Shown piece after piece: positions 19,017 through 30,750 of a stretch of DNA of 64,000 bases. The position numbers were made by a program, and so were the translations under genes. The notes beneath the pieces are model-generated. The model ran no database searches and was not told the DNA's origin. It worked only from the letters and a program-made list of their open reading frames with translations. The stretch covers positions 1,005,341 through 1,069,340 of the forward strand of contig NZ_BOQE01000001.1 of NCBI RefSeq assembly GCF_023705585.1, in the 5' to 3' direction. The DNA comes from Collibacillus ludicampi. GTDB taxonomy: Bacteria; Bacillota; Bacilli; Tumebacillales; BOQE01. The first letter of the stretch is position 1, and every line of letters starts with the position of its first letter.

Positions 19017-19751
19017 TTAGGTGGATTCCCGCAAACGCTTCCGGATTTCTAGTTGACGCTGCATACAGTAGCGCAGAACCTGATCGCGTTGTCTTTCTAT
19101 TATATTCGTGAATTCCAAAGAGGTCAGGTAAAAATCCGACTCCGCTTCACGGACGGCTCTGCGTACCTCGGCGCAATAAACGATGCGGGTGGGTTTGTTT
19201 AATGGTAAATCCAGTGTACCGACAACCGTTTGCCCCAATGACAAGACCTTTTTCGGAGATCGGAAAGCAAAGCCCCCTCCACTGAGATCCACCACCACAA
19301 CCTCAACTCCTGTGTCGGCATCACAAGCAGCGAGAATCTCTTCCGGTGTGAAACGTTTGCCATTCCGTTCGAAAGCAGTCGGCTCTATCGGATGTAAAAC
19401 AGATCGCAACATCACGGGAACTCGGAAATATTTCCTGCGTTGAACCTTGCTGATCGCATCTTTTTCCGGTTTCTGCAGTTCAAGCAATGGCACTTGGTCG
19501 GATACGATTTGTGTGACAGTCGTGTCAAACGTATAGAAAGTACCGGAAACCACATAACCGACACGCACTTGATCACCGGGAAGCAAGGATCTGGGAAACC
19601 CTTTTTCATCAAGAGGGATGTCCGTTAGCAATCGATCCTCTTTGATGTCTATCAACCGCACAGAATACCCTTTTTCCAGGTCAAATGGTTCATCTTTTTG
19701 ATCTTGAACATAAAGGGATAGCAATTGAAATTTCTCAGGATACACACCCAA
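19017..19751 (-). CDS. PilZ-domain c-di-GMP receptor, YcgR/YpfA type
   Basis: The 244-residue protein has the two-domain flagellar-brake layout: an N-terminal YcgR-like beta-barrel (about 1-100) and a C-terminal PilZ domain with the c-di-GMP motifs RRKYFRVP (RxxxR) and VVDLSGGGFAF (DxSxxG). Such proteins bind c-di-GMP and slow or stop flagellar rotation. The start is TTG at 19751 (GAGAGG 4 bases ahead); a GTG two codons later is also possible. Together with the EAL enzyme at 33.3 kb and the flagellar genes it suggests c-di-GMP control of motility. Confidence 0.9.
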   Translation of the reverse strand: MGVYPEKFQLLSLYVQDQKDEPFDLEKGYSVRLIDIKEDRLLTDIPLDEKGFPRSLLPGDQVRVGYVVSGTFYTFDTTVTQIVSDQVPLLELQKPEKDAISKVQRRKYFRVPVMLRSVLHPIEPTAFERNGKRFTPEEILAACDADTGVEVVVVDLSGGGFAFRSPKKVLSLGQTVVGTLDLPLNKPTRIVYCAEVRRAVREAESDFYLTSLEFTNIIERQRDQVLRYCMQRQLEIRKRLREST

Positions 19752-19861
19752 CTTTCCTCTCCTTATAATCTTTCTTTCACGATCTATATGTCGTCGTCGC
19801 TCAAAGGCAGAACTTTTCTTCTATTATGCCATAAAAGATGGTATGAACCTATATATTTTTC

Positions 19862-19912
19862 CAAACGTAAGGCCACCTATGGGTTGGGGATCCATCAGGT
19901 GGCCGTTTCCTT
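19862..19912 (-). terminator. Intrinsic terminator after the 119-residue gene
   Basis: AAACGGCCACCT pairs with AGGTGGCCTTACGTTT (with a small bulge) around a 19-base loop, followed by GGAAAAATA. It lies just past the stop at 19917. Confidence 0.7.
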
Positions 19913-19916
19913 TTGT

Positions 19917-20276
19917 TCACTGTCTGCCTGCTTGTCTCATAGCCAACAGATATTCAATGGCGCCTTTTAATTGCTTCTTGGAAAGCACGATGCGGGAACC
20001 TTCTGTTGCTTCAATGGAAACATCGGGGATCACATGATCCGACAAACGAAGCGATACGTTTGAAAACATGATCGTATGCGGAACATAACGATCTCCCCGT
20101 TCGCCGACGATCACTTTCGCGCCGAGCGAAGGCCTTTCCGCTTCCACTCCTTCAAGCATTTGCAAGACCTGATCCACACTTCCTTGCCAAATTTGCGGAG
20201 ACTCCGGAATGAAATATTCATTCTGAAGGGACGAAGGTCCCGTGATCATTTGATCGGAAGGTTCTGTATGTAACAT
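19917..20276 (-). CDS. Conserved-looking hypothetical protein, 119 residues
   Basis: A soluble, acidic 119-residue protein with a good start (AGGAGAGATTTTC before ATG) and its own terminator. It is probably alpha/beta, with helix-like VDQVLQMLEGVEAERP and KKQLKGAIEYLLAMRQAG segments and a beta-rich centre. I recognise no family. It lies alone between repeat region D and the PilZ gene. Confidence 0.75.
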   Translation of the reverse strand: MLHTEPSDQMITGPSSLQNEYFIPESPQIWQGSVDQVLQMLEGVEAERPSLGAKVIVGERGDRYVPHTIMFSNVSLRLSDHVIPDVSIEATEGSRIVLSKKQLKGAIEYLLAMRQAGRQ

Positions 20277-20405
20277 GAAAATCTCTCCTTTTCATTGATT
20301 TGCTTACTTTTTACTATTTCCACAATTCTCTTTTTTAAACATTTCATCAGATTTTATACTTTGAGAATTAGTGCTTGGGTTCGGTGAGATGCAGTAACTA
20401 GTGCT

Positions 20406-20525
20406 TGGGTGGGTGTATCGCTTTGCGCTTGGGTTCGATGAAGGTCGTCCCGCTCGGATTCTCAATAGAAGTTGCGGAACGACCTTCAACTCACCTCTGC
20501 GCCGCAAAGCGATAACACCCACCCA
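20406..20525. repeat. Repeat copy D1: uninterrupted outer-type palindrome
   Basis: Outer arms TGGGTGGGTGTATCGCTTTGCGC and GCAAAGCGATAACACCCACCCA enclose inner arms GAAGGTCGT and ACGACCTTC. It is the intact form of the element seen split at 4394-4607, and its right flank (AAAAGATACTCTGTT) also matches the flank of copy C. The 518-base gap 20277-20794 holds D1, D2 and no gene. Confidence 0.85.
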
Positions 20526-20633
20526 AAAGATACTCTGTTGCTTGTGGTAACCTTAAAGTACTTTTTTCGTATAAGAAACTGTTCATCCTCTGATGGTGCC
20601 GTTTGCAGGTTGGTGGATCTTGAAAATGTGTAG

Positions 20634-20750
20634 TTTGGAGGGCATATGCTTTGCGCTCATGTTTACGTAAAGGTCGTTTCACACGGAATATGATCAATGT
20701 TGCGAGACGACCTTCAAAGTCTCTATGACGCGCAAAGCATTACGCCCACC
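20634..20750. repeat. Repeat copy D2: inner-type palindrome
   Basis: Arms GGGCATATGCTTTGCGC and GCGCAAAGCATTACGCCC flank inner arms AAAGGTCGT and ACGACCTTC. The left flank TTGAAAATGTGTAGTTTGG matches the left flank of copy E at 30.73 kb. Confidence 0.85.
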
Positions 20751-20767
20751 CCAAGACACTCCTTAAA

Positions 20768-20803
20768 TGAAAAAAGCCGGCCAGTTACAACTGGTCAGCT
20801 TTT
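20768..20803 (-). terminator. Terminator of the pur operon
   Basis: GCTGACCAG pairs with CTGGCCGGC across TTGTAA, followed by TTTTTTC on the minus strand. The purD stop codon TGA lies inside the left arm. Confidence 0.8.
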
Positions 20804-22060
20804 GAATGCTTTATCAGCGATGTCGCGGCGATAATGTGCGCCTTGAAAATGGATTTGTTCCACACCGCTGTATGCGGATGCTTTCGCGGAAGCCAGATCT
20901 TTGCCGAAACCGGTCACGCCCAAGACGCGTCCTCCGGAGGTGACGATCTGTCCGTCTTTTTCTGCCGTTCCCGCATGATAGACGAACACATTTTCGTTCA
21001 CTTGGGCAAGTCCATGGATGAGTTCCCCTTTGCGATAAGACCCTGGGTATCCTTCGGCAGCCATGATCACGCAGACGGCCGCATCGCTTTTCCACGATAA
21101 ATCGATCTCATGAAGCCGCCCTTCAACGACGGCGAGCATGACATCCACAAGGTCGGACTGAAGGCGAGGGAGAATCACCTGCGTTTCAGGATCGCCGAAG
21201 CGCGCGTTAAATTCGATGACTTTCGGGCCATCTTTCGTCAGCATCAGCCCGGCGTAGAGGGTGCCTTTGAACGGCGTTCCTTGCTCCCTGAGCGCATCCA
21301 CTACGGGACGGATGATCGACTCCTCTACCTGTTGATACAATTCGGGAGTGGCCAGCGGAACAGGAGAATAGGTCCCCATTCCTCCGGTATTGGGACCTTT
21401 GTCGCCATCGAATACAGGCTTATGATCCTGCGAAGCCTCCATGACGCGAATGGTTTTCCCATCGACAAAAGCCATGACGGTGGCTTCCTGCCCTTCAAGG
21501 TACTCTTCGATCACGACACGCGTTCCCGCTTCCCCAAAAACTTTCTCGCCCATCATGGCTTCAAGCGCATCTTCCGCCTCGGCGAGCGTCATGGCGACGA
21601 CAACCCCTTTCCCGGCCGCCAAGCCGTCCGCTTTGATGACGATCGGTGCCCCTTTCTCGCGTACAAACGATTTCGCTTCCTGCAAATCGGTAAATGTGCG
21701 GTACCATGCGGTAGGCACCCCGTTTGCAAGCATCAGATCTTTGGCGAACGATTTGGAGCCTTCAATCAATGCCGCCGCTTTGCGAGGACCGTAAATTCGT
21801 AACCCCCGCTCCTCAAAGATATCGACGATTCCGGCAAGAAGCGGCGCTTCCGGTCCGACGACAGTAAGATCGATATTTTCTTTTTCCGCAAAATCAGCCA
21901 GTTCCCGGACGGCATCCGCAGGTATATTCACAAGTGCCGCTTCTTGCGCAATGCCCGGATTGCCCGGCGCGCAATAGAGCTTTGGACGATGATGACTTTG
22001 CGCGAGGGCATGAACGATCGCATGTTCACGCCCCCCGCCGCCTACCACAAGGATTTTCAT
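20795..22060 (-). CDS. purD: Phosphoribosylamine-glycine ligase PurD
   Basis: An ATP-grasp enzyme joining glycine to phosphoribosylamine to give GAR, second step of purine synthesis. The 421-residue product has the N-terminal VVGGGGREHAI, the ATP-grasp centre (IVIKADGLAAGKGVVV) and the metal site EFNARFGDPETQ. ATG at 22060 follows GGGGGAAACGAAAG. It is the last gene of the pur operon, 17 bases after purH. Confidence 0.98.
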   Translation of the reverse strand: MKILVVGGGGREHAIVHALAQSHHRPKLYCAPGNPGIAQEAALVNIPADAVRELADFAEKENIDLTVVGPEAPLLAGIVDIFEERGLRIYGPRKAAALIEGSKSFAKDLMLANGVPTAWYRTFTDLQEAKSFVREKGAPIVIKADGLAAGKGVVVAMTLAEAEDALEAMMGEKVFGEAGTRVVIEEYLEGQEATVMAFVDGKTIRVMEASQDHKPVFDGDKGPNTGGMGTYSPVPLATPELYQQVEESIIRPVVDALREQGTPFKGTLYAGLMLTKDGPKVIEFNARFGDPETQVILPRLQSDLVDVMLAVVEGRLHEIDLSWKSDAAVCVIMAAEGYPGSYRKGELIHGLAQVNENVFVYHAGTAEKDGQIVTSGGRVLGVTGFGKDLASAKASAYSGVEQIHFQGAHYRRDIADKAFKS

Positions 22061-22077
22061 CTTTCGTTTCCCCCAAC

Positions 22078-23625
22078 TTAATGTTTGAAGTGGCGTATAC
22101 CCGTAAACACCATGGCGATACCCGCCTCATCGGCCGCTGCGATGGAATCCGCGTCTTTGATCGATCCTCCGGGCTGAATAATCGCCGTGATCCCGGCAGA
22201 TGCTGCCGCCTCCACCGTATCGGACATCGGAAAGAACGCATCGGACGCGAGAACAGCGCCTTTCGCCCGTTCACCCGCTTGCTCGATGGCGATTTTCGCA
22301 GCACCGACGCGATTCATCTGTCCCGCGCCAACACCCACTGTGCAGTTGTCTTTCGCGAGGACAATCGCATTGGATTTCACGTGTTTGACCACCGTCCAAG
22401 CGAACAACAGTTGTTTCATTTCCTCATCGGTCGGTTGGCGTTTGGTTACGACTTTCAGATCGGCTGGCTGTAATGTTTGGGTATCGACATCTTGGATCAA
22501 CAGACCGCCGTTCACTTTTAACAGAGTCTTCGGTTCGCCGAGCGCTGGAATGCCGCCCGAGGGCTCTTGACTCACTTCAAGCAAGCGCAGATTTTTCTTT
22601 TGTGTCAAAATGTCCAACGCATCCGCGTCGAATGACGGGGCGATGATGATTTCGAGGAAGATTTCCGCCATTTTTTGTGCAGTCGCTTTGTCGACCGGGC
22701 GATTGAGTGCGACAATGCCGCCGAAGATGGAAACCGGATCGGCCTCGTACGCTTTCATGTAAGCGTCGAAAATCGTCCCGGCGATCCCCACTCCGCAAGG
22801 ATTGGTGTGTTTGACGGCAACGACAGCCGGTTCCGCAAACTCTTGCACGATCGCAAGGGCCGCATTGGCGTCATTGATGTTATTGTAGGACAGTTCTTTT
22901 CCGTGCAATTGTCTCGCGCCGGCGATCGTGTGTTTGCCTGCAGATGGTTCGCGGTAGAAAGCGGCCGACTGATGCGGATTCTCGCCATAGCGCAAATCTT
23001 GGGCTTTCTCGTATGTCAACGTGATCCGTTCCGGGTATTCCACACCGGTTTGCTTGGTCAAGTATTGGGAAACGAGGGCGTCATATGCGGCCGTATGACG
23101 GAAGACTTTGGCCGCGAATGCCAGACGCTCTTCACGCGTAAATGGTTTTCCCTGCTCCAGGTGCTCGATCACGGCGGGATAATCGGCTGCGTCCACGACG
23201 ACCAGGACGTCCTGATAATTCTTGGCTGCCGCACGGAGCATCGAAGGTCCGCCGATGTCGATGTTTTCGATCGCATCTTCCAAAGTGACGTCTGGTTTCT
23301 CGATCGTCGCTTGGAACGGATAGAGGTTGACGATTACATAGTCGATCGGTTGGATCCCGAGTTCTTGGATCGCCCGCATATGCGATTCGTTGGAACGGAT
23401 CGCCAACAGTCCGCCATGAATGTTGGGGTGAAGGGTTTTGACACGTCCGTCCATGATCTCCGGAAATCCGGTGATATCGGAGATTCCCGTTACAGGTATT
23501 CCATTTTCTTTCAGGAGCTTGGCGGTTCCGCCAGTGGAGACGATTTCGATCTCGTGGCGGACAAGTGCCTGAGCGAGTTCAAGAATACCTGTTTTATCGG
23601 ATACACTGATGAGTGCCCGTTTCAT
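22078..23625 (-). CDS. purH: Bifunctional AICAR transformylase / IMP cyclohydrolase PurH
   Basis: The enzyme carries out the last two steps to IMP. The N-terminal cyclohydrolase domain (MGS-like, residues 1-200: [24 protein letters not shown]) is followed by the transformylase domain with KHTNPCGVG and the 515-residue length typical of the family. It precedes purD and follows purN with a 93-base gap that contains a degenerate repeat half-unit. Confidence 0.98.
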   Translation of the reverse strand: MKRALISVSDKTGILELAQALVRHEIEIVSTGGTAKLLKENGIPVTGISDITGFPEIMDGRVKTLHPNIHGGLLAIRSNESHMRAIQELGIQPIDYVIVNLYPFQATIEKPDVTLEDAIENIDIGGPSMLRAAAKNYQDVLVVVDAADYPAVIEHLEQGKPFTREERLAFAAKVFRHTAAYDALVSQYLTKQTGVEYPERITLTYEKAQDLRYGENPHQSAAFYREPSAGKHTIAGARQLHGKELSYNNINDANAALAIVQEFAEPAVVAVKHTNPCGVGIAGTIFDAYMKAYEADPVSIFGGIVALNRPVDKATAQKMAEIFLEIIIAPSFDADALDILTQKKNLRLLEVSQEPSGGIPALGEPKTLLKVNGGLLIQDVDTQTLQPADLKVVTKRQPTDEEMKQLLFAWTVVKHVKSNAIVLAKDNCTVGVGAGQMNRVGAAKIAIEQAGERAKGAVLASDAFFPMSDTVEAAASAGITAIIQPGGSIKDADSIAAADEAGIAMVFTGIRHFKH

Positions 23626-23660
23626 GATGTTTTAGAGCTCCTTTCGTGTCTGCTTTTCTA

Positions 23661-23700
23661 TTTTGAAACGATTGGGTTTGGCGGGTGTACCTTTTTGCGC
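23661..23700. repeat. Degenerate left end of the palindromic repeat
   Basis: The stretch TTTTGAAACGATTGGG, then TTTGGCGGGTGTAC and CTTTTTGCGC, resembles the shared left boundary of copies D2 and E (TTTTGAAAAT…TGGTGGGCGTATGCTTTGCGC). No palindrome remains. It lies between purN and purH and may be a decayed copy. Confidence 0.35.
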
Positions 23701-23718
23701 GCTGTTCGGTAGCGCTGC

Positions 23719-24357
23719 CTACTGTAAAGTGGGCTCTTTTGAACCCCTTCGGTTCTCATAAATCACTACCCGCCCATCGACATGGATGCGGCCCTCGACC
23801 CAATCGATGAGAACCTGGGGAAGGAGGCGGTGTTCCACCTCTTGCACGCGTCGGGTCAGTTCTTCCTTCGTTTCATGGTCATGAATCTTCACAGGCTCCT
23901 GAGCGATGATGGGACCTGTATCCATGCCTTCATCGACAAAGTGCACGGTCACTCCGGTGTATTTGACTCCGTACGCGAGCGCTTGTCCGATCGCGTCTTT
24001 ACCTGGAAAAGCGGGGAGCAAGGAAGGATGCAAATTGATGATGCGTCCACCATATGCCTCAAGCAATATTGGTCCACACAAGCGCATATAGCCAGCGAGT
24101 ACGATGAAATCAATTTCCCGCTGCTTCAGTTCCCGCACGATCCGTTCTTCATAAGCCGCTTTATCGGCAAACTCCTTGGGAACAAGAGCAAGGCAGGGAA
24201 CCCCTGCCTGTTTCGCTCTCTCCACCGCTTTTGCCTCCGGTTTGTCAGAAACGACAAGTTCGATCACAGCGCCTCCGAGTTCGTCGTTCTTCGCTTTGTC
24301 CAATAACACTTGCAGATTGGAGCCGCTACCTGACGCAAATACCGCTACACGCTTCAT
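23719..24357 (-). CDS. purN: Phosphoribosylglycinamide formyltransferase PurN
   Basis: It transfers a formyl group from 10-formyl-THF to GAR. The 212-residue product has [13 protein letters not shown] at the N-terminus, the catalytic Asn-His-Asp set in [14 protein letters not shown] and [14 protein letters not shown]. It overlaps the purM stop by four bases (ATGA), so translation is coupled. Confidence 0.98.
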   Translation of the reverse strand: MKRVAVFASGSGSNLQVLLDKAKNDELGGAVIELVVSDKPEAKAVERAKQAGVPCLALVPKEFADKAAYEERIVRELKQREIDFIVLAGYMRLCGPILLEAYGGRIINLHPSLLPAFPGKDAIGQALAYGVKYTGVTVHFVDEGMDTGPIIAQEPVKIHDHETKEELTRRVQEVEHRLLPQVLIDWVEGRIHVDGRVVIYENRRGSKEPTLQ

Positions 24358-25427
24358 GCGATTCCCTCAATTCCTGAAATCTTCACCTGGCGTGCCCCTT
24401 CGACGACCGTACCGATCCGGTACGCTTTTTCACCGCGCGCAGTCACTTCCGCCAAGACCTCGTCGGCTTGTTCTTCCGGCACGATCAGAATCATACCGAT
24501 CCCCATATTAAATGTACGGAACATATCACGTGCGGGGATTCCCCCTTCCCTCTGCAATAGTTGGAAGATCGGGAGAATCGGCCAAGAGCCTCCTTCAATC
24601 TGCACATCCACACCCCCGGGCAGTACGCGCGGAATGTTCTCAAGGAAACCGCCGCCCGTGATATGTGCCATCGCCCGAATGTCGACGCGGCCGAGGAGAG
24701 GCAAGACACTTTTGACGTAAATGCGCGTGGGGGTCAAAAGCTCTTCTCCCAGTGTTCGCTCCAATTCGGGGAAACGGTGATCCAAGGAGTAGCCTTTATC
24801 CGTCAAGAAAACTTTGCGCACCAGAGAATACCCGTTGGAATGAACGCCACTGGAAGCGAGCCCGATCAACACATCCCCAGGTTTCACGCGAGTACCGTCG
24901 ATCACTCGGCTCTTTTCGACGACACCGACCGCAAAGCCGGCGATATCATATTCTCCATCCGCATACATGCCTGGCATCTCCGCTGTTTCACCGCCTACGA
25001 GCGCACAGCCCGCTTGTTCGCATCCGTCGGCGATTCCTTTTACGATCTGCTCCGCCACGCGGGGCACAAGTTTTCCTGTCGCCAGATAATCGAGGAAAAA
25101 AAGCGGCTCCGCTCCCATGACCAGAATATCGTTCACACACATGGCCACCGCATCGATCCCGATCGTGTCGTGCTTATCGAGAGCGAATGCGAGTTTCAGC
25201 TTCGTACCTACACCGTCCGTACCCGAAACGAGAAGAGGCTCTTTGTATTTGGCGACATCAAGAAGAAAGCCTCCGCCAAAACCTCCAAGTGATGTCAACA
25301 CTTCTTTGCGCATGGTGCGGGCCACGTGCGGTTTGATGCGCTCGACCGTTTCATTGCCGGCATCGATATCCACGCCCGCTTCTCTGTAAAAATCTTGTGG
25401 CTTCTTTTCGTTGTTCTGCACGCTCAT
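24354..25427 (-). CDS. purM: Phosphoribosylformylglycinamidine cyclo-ligase PurM
   Basis: AIR synthetase closes the imidazole ring from FGAM with ATP. The 357-residue protein has [14 protein letters not shown], the PurM/PurL glycine-rich [13 protein letters not shown] and [13 protein letters not shown], and [13 protein letters not shown]. It starts 7 bases after the purF stop. Confidence 0.98.
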   Translation of the reverse strand: MSVQNNEKKPQDFYREAGVDIDAGNETVERIKPHVARTMRKEVLTSLGGFGGGFLLDVAKYKEPLLVSGTDGVGTKLKLAFALDKHDTIGIDAVAMCVNDILVMGAEPLFFLDYLATGKLVPRVAEQIVKGIADGCEQAGCALVGGETAEMPGMYADGEYDIAGFAVGVVEKSRVIDGTRVKPGDVLIGLASSGVHSNGYSLVRKVFLTDKGYSLDHRFPELERTLGEELLTPTRIYVKSVLPLLGRVDIRAMAHITGGGFLENIPRVLPGGVDVQIEGGSWPILPIFQLLQREGGIPARDMFRTFNMGIGMILIVPEEQADEVLAEVTARGEKAYRIGTVVEGARQVKISGIEGIA

Positions 25428-25434
25428 TTCTACC

Positions 25435-26850
25435 TTACCTTTCCAGCGCGAACTTATTCAGGTCTTCATAAATCTCCGTGGGGTATCGACCGGTAAAACA
25501 TGCGTTACAGTAACTATGCGCCTGCAAAGACTCGACGCCGAACGCTTTCATCATGTTTGCTTCCGAGAGATAGGCGAGACTGTCCGCACCGATAAACTCG
25601 CGGATCTCTTCCACCGATTTTTTCGAGGCGATCAATTCTTCTCTCGCTGATGTATCGATCCCGTAAAAACACGGATGGGTCACGGGAGGGGAGGAAATGC
25701 GCACATGCACTTCGATAGCGCCCGCTTCCCGTAACATGCTCACGATCCGTCCGGATGTCGTGCCGCGGACGATTGAATCGTCGATCATCACGACCCTTTT
25801 CCCTTCCACGACACCTCTGACCGCCGAGAGCTTCAATTTGACGCCGAGCGCTCGCAATTCCTGGCTCGGTTGAATGAACGTCCGTCCCACATAGCGGTTC
25901 TTGATCAAGCCGATTTCATAAGGAATGCCCGCTTCTTCCGCATAACCGATGGCCGCTGAAATCGAGGAATCAGGTACACCGATCACCACGTCCGCATCGA
26001 CCGGATGTTCCCTTGCCAACAGACGACCGAATTGTTTTCTCACCGTATGCACGTTGAAACCATCGATATTGGAGTCAGGGCGCGCGAAGTAAATGTATTC
26101 AAATGTACAAAGCGCTTTGCGATTCTGTGCAGCAAACCTTTCCGAACGCAACCCTTCCCTGTCGATGACGATCATTTCACCCGGTTCGATATCGCGAACA
26201 AACTCCGCCCCGATCGCATCAAACGCACAGGTTTCCGAAGCGACTACATACGCATCTCCAAAACGCCCGAGAGCCATCGGCCGCAACCCCATGGGATCGC
26301 GTAACGCCACCAGTTTCTCATCGGTCAAGACGACGAATGCATAAGCACCTTTGACCATCGAAATCGAAGCTCGAATGTTCTCTTCCAATGTCGGATAGCC
26401 GGAACGGGCGATCAGATGCGCGACCACTTCCGTATCGGACGTCGATTGGAAAATCGAGCCGTGCTCTTCCAAAAACGCATGCAGTTGATGCGCATTGATC
26501 AGATTGCCGTTATGGGCCAGCGCCATACTTCCCCGCAAGAATCCGAACGTCAACGGCTGCGCGTTCTGAACCGTGGAAAGGCCCGTGGTGGAATAACGCA
26601 CATGACCGATGGCCGCATGCCCTTTCAAAGTTTTCAAGATATCGTTGGAAAACACTTCCGCCACAAGTCCCATATTTTTGTGATGGTACATCTTCTCCCC
26701 ATCGATCGTGGCGATTCCCGCCGATTCCTGTCCGCGATGCTGCAAAGCATACAGCGCGTAATAGGTCAACTCGGCGGCGTTCTCATGACCGTAGATCCCA
26801 AAGACTCCACATTCTTCATGCCATTTGTCAAAGATCAGGTCATCAAGCAT
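25435..26850 (-). CDS. purF: Amidophosphoribosyltransferase PurF
   Basis: This is the committed step: PRPP plus glutamine to phosphoribosylamine. The product (471 residues) starts with a short propeptide before the catalytic cysteine ([13 protein letters not shown]), so it is the Bacillus type that is cleaved to expose Cys. The Fe-S ligand cysteines are present ([14 protein letters not shown]), and the PRPP loop reads [16 protein letters not shown] at 26850 follows AAAGGAG by 7 bases and overlaps the purL 3' end by 16 bases. Confidence 0.98.
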   Translation of the reverse strand: MLDDLIFDKWHEECGVFGIYGHENAAELTYYALYALQHRGQESAGIATIDGEKMYHHKNMGLVAEVFSNDILKTLKGHAAIGHVRYSTTGLSTVQNAQPLTFGFLRGSMALAHNGNLINAHQLHAFLEEHGSIFQSTSDTEVVAHLIARSGYPTLEENIRASISMVKGAYAFVVLTDEKLVALRDPMGLRPMALGRFGDAYVVASETCAFDAIGAEFVRDIEPGEMIVIDREGLRSERFAAQNRKALCTFEYIYFARPDSNIDGFNVHTVRKQFGRLLAREHPVDADVVIGVPDSSISAAIGYAEEAGIPYEIGLIKNRYVGRTFIQPSQELRALGVKLKLSAVRGVVEGKRVVMIDDSIVRGTTSGRIVSMLREAGAIEVHVRISSPPVTHPCFYGIDTSAREELIASKKSVEEIREFIGADSLAYLSEANMMKAFGVESLQAHSYCNACFTGRYPTEIYEDLNKFALER

Positions 26851-29060
26851 GGAATGGCTCCTTTCCATGTGGAAGCAAGGTTCTTCACCTGATCGGAAAT
26901 CTTCACGTCTCCATTGACGGAAATGATCAATTGATCCCCGCGTACTTGCCCCAGCTTCTCCACAGGTACATCATGTTCTTTTGCCAACGCGAGAAAATCG
27001 TCCACATGCTCAGGCGCAATCTCCACAAGGATGCGAGACGGGCTTTCCGCAAACAATGCCGCATCGCTGCGCAACTCTGTCTGAATCTCGATGACCGCGC
27101 CTTTTTGTCCTGTGATACAACTTTCCGCCAGTGCGACCGCCAGTCCTCCTTCCGCGCAGTCATGTGCCGCACGCACAAGTCCTCTCTGGATAGCGGTGAG
27201 CGTCAAACGTTGCACTTTCTTCTCAAAATCCAGATCGATCACGGGCGCTGTGCCTGCCACCTTGCCGTGAATCGCGTGCAGGTATTCGGAACCGCCCAGA
27301 TCCTTGTTCGTCCTTCCGATCAAATAGATGAAGTCGCCGTCCTGTTTGAATTCCTGCGTGGTGATATGGGCGACATCATGCACGAGGCCGACCATGCCCA
27401 CGACCGGTGTCGGATAGATATCGATTCCGTTCGTTTCGTTGTAAAGCGAGACGTTCCCCGAGATGACGGGAGTTTCCAGCACGCGGCAAGCTTCTGCCAT
27501 CCCGTCAATCGACTTTTCAAATTGATAGAAGATCTCCGGCTTTTCCGGATTCGAATAGTTCAAACAGTCGGTCACCGCAAGCGGTTCCGCCCCGGAACAT
27601 ACGACGTTTCTCGCCGCCTCGGCAACTGCAAGCTTGCCTCCCATCTCCGGATCGAGGTAGACATACTTGCCATTTCCGTCTGTGGACATCGCCAGCGCTT
27701 TTTGCGTACCGCGGATCACGACAACGGCCGCATCCGATCCCGGACGAACGGCTGTCGATGTACGCACCATGTAATCATATTGGTGATACACCCATTCTTT
27801 TGAAGCGATCGTCGGTTGACGAAGGAGAATATGCAGCACGTCTTGCAAATCGGCAGGTTCAGCCACCGATTCGACGTCGAACGTTTCCGTTTCGTCGAGA
27901 TATTGGGGACGGGCAGACGGACGATGATAGACAGGGGCATCATCCACAAGAGTCTTCACCGGAATTTCAGCCGCCACTTGATCGCCTTCGAGAATGCGCA
28001 GCATGCCATCATCGGTCACACGGCCGATGACGGTCGCTTCCAGGCCCCATTTTGCAAAAATCTCTTCCGCGATATGCTCTTTTCCTTTTTTCATGACGAC
28101 CAGCATGCGCTCTTGGGATTCGGAGAGCATGATTTCATAAGGGGTCATGCCTTCTTCGCGACGCGGCACTTTCAACATATCCAGTTCGATTCCGGAACCG
28201 GCGCGTGCAGCCATTTCGGAAGACGAAGAGGTCATCCCTGCGGCACCCATGTCCTGTATCCCGACGACTTCTCCCGTCTCGATCAATTCCAAGCAAGCCT
28301 CAAGAAGCAACTTCTCCATGAACGGATCGCCCACTTGCACCGCGGAGCGTTCCTTTGCATGCGGGTCTTCCGCCGACGCGAACGTTGCACCGTGGATTCC
28401 GTCGCGCCCCGTGCGCGCACCCACGACCATCACCGGGTTGCCGACGCCTTTAGCAGCGCCTTTCGCGATCTTGTCTTGATCGATGATCCCGACACACATG
28501 GCATTGACCAGGGGGTTATGGGTGTATTTTTCATCAAAAACGACTTCTCCACCCACGGTCGGAATACCGATACAGTTCCCGTAACCGGCGATCCCTTCGA
28601 CGACGTGCGCGAACAGATATTTGTTGCGCTCGTTGTTTTCAATCGGTCCGAAACGCAAGGAGTTCAGCAGAGCGACCGGTCGCGCGCCCATCGTAAAGAT
28701 GTCGCGGATGATTCCGCCGACTCCTGTCGCCGCTCCCTGATAGGGCTCGATAGCAGACGGGTGGTTATGCGATTCGATTTTGAACACGACGGCAAGGTTA
28801 TCGCCGATATCGACGATCCCCGCATTTTCCCCAGGACCCTGTAGGACGCGCGGACCTGAAGTGGGGAAGCGTTTCAACACCGGTTTGGAGCTCTTGTACG
28901 AGCAATGTTCGGACCACATCACCGAGTAGATACCTGTTTCCACGTAATTCGGCTGTCGGCCAAGCAGGGTGACGATCCGTTCATACTCCGCATCCGTCAA
29001 TCCCATGGTGCGGTAGATTTTCTCATCGGCAATTTGTTGTGGGGTGGGTTCGTTACGCAC
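26835..29060 (-). CDS. purL: Phosphoribosylformylglycinamidine synthase II PurL
   Basis: The catalytic subunit of the three-part FGAM synthase (PurS-PurQ-PurL). The 741-residue small-type PurL has [41 protein letters not shown] and [15 protein letters not shown] chose GTG at 29060: GGAGGGAG lies about 10 bases upstream; the longer ATG frame to 29141 would run deep into purQ. It overlaps purQ by 8 bases. Confidence 0.97.
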   Translation of the reverse strand: MRNEPTPQQIADEKIYRTMGLTDAEYERIVTLLGRQPNYVETGIYSVMWSEHCSYKSSKPVLKRFPTSGPRVLQGPGENAGIVDIGDNLAVVFKIESHNHPSAIEPYQGAATGVGGIIRDIFTMGARPVALLNSLRFGPIENNERNKYLFAHVVEGIAGYGNCIGIPTVGGEVVFDEKYTHNPLVNAMCVGIIDQDKIAKGAAKGVGNPVMVVGARTGRDGIHGATFASAEDPHAKERSAVQVGDPFMEKLLLEACLELIETGEVVGIQDMGAAGMTSSSSEMAARAGSGIELDMLKVPRREEGMTPYEIMLSESQERMLVVMKKGKEHIAEEIFAKWGLEATVIGRVTDDGMLRILEGDQVAAEIPVKTLVDDAPVYHRPSARPQYLDETETFDVESVAEPADLQDVLHILLRQPTIASKEWVYHQYDYMVRTSTAVRPGSDAAVVVIRGTQKALAMSTDGNGKYVYLDPEMGGKLAVAEAARNVVCSGAEPLAVTDCLNYSNPEKPEIFYQFEKSIDGMAEACRVLETPVISGNVSLYNETNGIDIYPTPVVGMVGLVHDVAHITTQEFKQDGDFIYLIGRTNKDLGGSEYLHAIHGKVAGTAPVIDLDFEKKVQRLTLTAIQRGLVRAAHDCAEGGLAVALAESCITGQKGAVIEIQTELRSDAALFAESPSRILVEIAPEHVDDFLALAKEHDVPVEKLGQVRGDQLIISVNGDVKISDQVKNLASTWKGAIPCLMT

Positions 29061-29733
29061 CGTGCTTCTCCCTCCATGTCCGTAAAATCGATGTAAACAG
29101 GCGTCTACCGTCATTCGAGCCAAGCCAATCATGTACCGCACGTTCAGGGTGCGGCATCATGCCGAGAACGTTGCCCGCCTCGTTAACAATCCCCGCGATA
29201 TTTTCGACAGAACCGTTCGGGTTGACTCCCGCATAGCGGAAGACGATTTGATTGTTCTCTTTCATCTTCGCTAGCGTTTCTTCATCCACGTAATAGTTGC
29301 CCTCACCGTGTGCGATCGGGATATGAATGATTTCATCCTGTTCGTAGTCGCACGTAAACGGTGTATTCTTGTTCATAACGGTGAGCGGAACGATCTCACA
29401 GCGGAATTTCAATTGTTGGTTGTGGCGAAGGGCCCCCGGCAGAAGACCCGCTTCTGTCAAGACCTGAAACCCGTTGCAGACTCCGATCACCAATTTGCCT
29501 GCTTTCGCTTCTTTTTTCACGGCTTCCATGACCGGAGAGCGTGCCGCCATGGCGCCGCAACGCAAATAGTCGCCATAGGAAAAACCGCCGGGCAAAAAGA
29601 TGCAGTCATACTGAGAGAGATCCGTTTCCTTATGCCATACGTAGTCGACATCTTGGGCAAGCACATCCTCGACCGCTTTGTATGCGTCGATGTCGCAGTT
29701 CGAACCCGGGAAAACGATCACCGCAAATCGCAT
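29053..29733 (-). CDS. purQ: Phosphoribosylformylglycinamidine synthase I PurQ (glutaminase)
   Basis: The class I glutaminase subunit supplying ammonia to PurL. The 226-residue protein has the nucleophile cysteine in [11 protein letters not shown], the opening [12 protein letters not shown] and the His/Glu pair in HGEGNY. ATG at 29733; a TTG codon directly ahead is not needed. It follows purS by three bases. Confidence 0.98.
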   Translation of the reverse strand: MRFAVIVFPGSNCDIDAYKAVEDVLAQDVDYVWHKETDLSQYDCIFLPGGFSYGDYLRCGAMAARSPVMEAVKKEAKAGKLVIGVCNGFQVLTEAGLLPGALRHNQQLKFRCEIVPLTVMNKNTPFTCDYEQDEIIHIPIAHGEGNYYVDEETLAKMKENNQIVFRYAGVNPNGSVENIAGIVNEAGNVLGMMPHPERAVHDWLGSNDGRRLFTSILRTWREKHGA

Positions 29734-29736
29734 CAA

Positions 29737-29985
29737 TCACGCCTCCACCAGTTCAATTTCGTATGTTTCGATCACCGTGTTGGCGAGAAGCTTTTCACAC
29801 ATCTCCCGGACGCGCTCTTCTGCCATACGCTTGTCTGTCGTCTTGACTTTCACTTCGAGGTATTTTCCGATGCGCACATCTTCCACTTCATCATATCCGA
29901 GGGCATGAAGGGAGCGGGTCACCGCCGTGCCTTGCGGATCAAGGACCGATTTTTTTAACGTGACATGAATACGAACGAGGATCAT
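29737..29985 (-). CDS. purS: FGAM synthase subunit PurS
   Basis: An 82-residue dimeric accessory subunit that bridges PurQ and PurL. It carries the family pattern [15 protein letters not shown] near the N-terminus and a beta-alpha-beta fold ending in [12 protein letters not shown]. It overlaps purC by four bases. Confidence 0.97.
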   Translation of the reverse strand: MILVRIHVTLKKSVLDPQGTAVTRSLHALGYDEVEDVRIGKYLEVKVKTTDKRMAEERVREMCEKLLANTVIETYEIELVEA

Positions 29986-30707
29986 GAAACGGTACCTCCT
30001 AAACGTCGCAGGATTTCTTGGTAAGCTTCTTCAACCGAGCCCAGATCGCGACGGAAACGGTCTTTGTCCAGTTTCTCTTTCGTTTCCGCATCCCAGAAAC
30101 GGCAGGTATCAGGCGAGATCTCGTCGGCGAGGATGAGATTTCCTTGGGTATCGATACCGAATTCTAATTTAAAATCGACAAGAATGACATTTTTGTCTTT
30201 TAAGTAGTCTTTCATGATTTCGTTAATTTTGCGTCCGTATTGTTCCATGGTCGATACTTGTTCTGCAGTCGCCAGTTCGAGCACATCGATGTGGGAAGGG
30301 TTGACCAGCGGATCGCCGAGGCTATCATCTTTGTAATAGAATTCGACTACGGTTTTCGGCAAAACGGTTCCTTCTTCCAGTCCGAGACGTTTCGCAAGGG
30401 AACCGGCCGCAATGTTGCGGACAACCACTTCGAGGGGTACGATCGTCACTTTTTTCACTAACATTTCGCGTTCGGATAAGCGATCGATGAAGTGGGTAGG
30501 GATTCCCTTCTCTTCAAGCATGCGAAAGAAGATGGTGGAAATTTCGTTATTGAGATGTCCTTTGTCTGCAATTTTGCCTCTTTTTTCTCCGTTAAATGCG
30601 GTGGCATCGTCTTTGAATTCAACGATGTATTGATCGTCGCGGTCTGTCAGAAAGACTTTTTTCGCTTTTCCTTCGTATAGCATTTCGCCTTTTATAACAG
30701 TCATCAT
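29982..30707 (-). CDS. purC: SAICAR synthase PurC
   Basis: It condenses CAIR with aspartate using ATP. The 241-residue protein has [24 protein letters not shown] and the signature [11 protein letters not shown] followed by [14 protein letters not shown]. Two ATG codons in tandem (30707, 30704) follow GAGGACGAATACC; either works. Repeat copy E separates it from purB, with a 256-base gap inside the operon. Confidence 0.97.
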   Translation of the reverse strand: MMTVIKGEMLYEGKAKKVFLTDRDDQYIVEFKDDATAFNGEKRGKIADKGHLNNEISTIFFRMLEEKGIPTHFIDRLSEREMLVKKVTIVPLEVVVRNIAAGSLAKRLGLEEGTVLPKTVVEFYYKDDSLGDPLVNPSHIDVLELATAEQVSTMEQYGRKINEIMKDYLKDKNVILVDFKLEFGIDTQGNLILADEISPDTCRFWDAETKEKLDKDRFRRDLGSVEEAYQEILRRLGGTVS

Positions 30708-30750
30708 GGTATTCGTCCTCTCTTGTTGTACTTTTGAAAATTTGTGGTGT

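Noticed and set aside
26927-28844. Long plus-strand frames (290 and 342 codons) opposite purL
   Set aside because: They are antisense shadows of purL, which matches its family over its full length.
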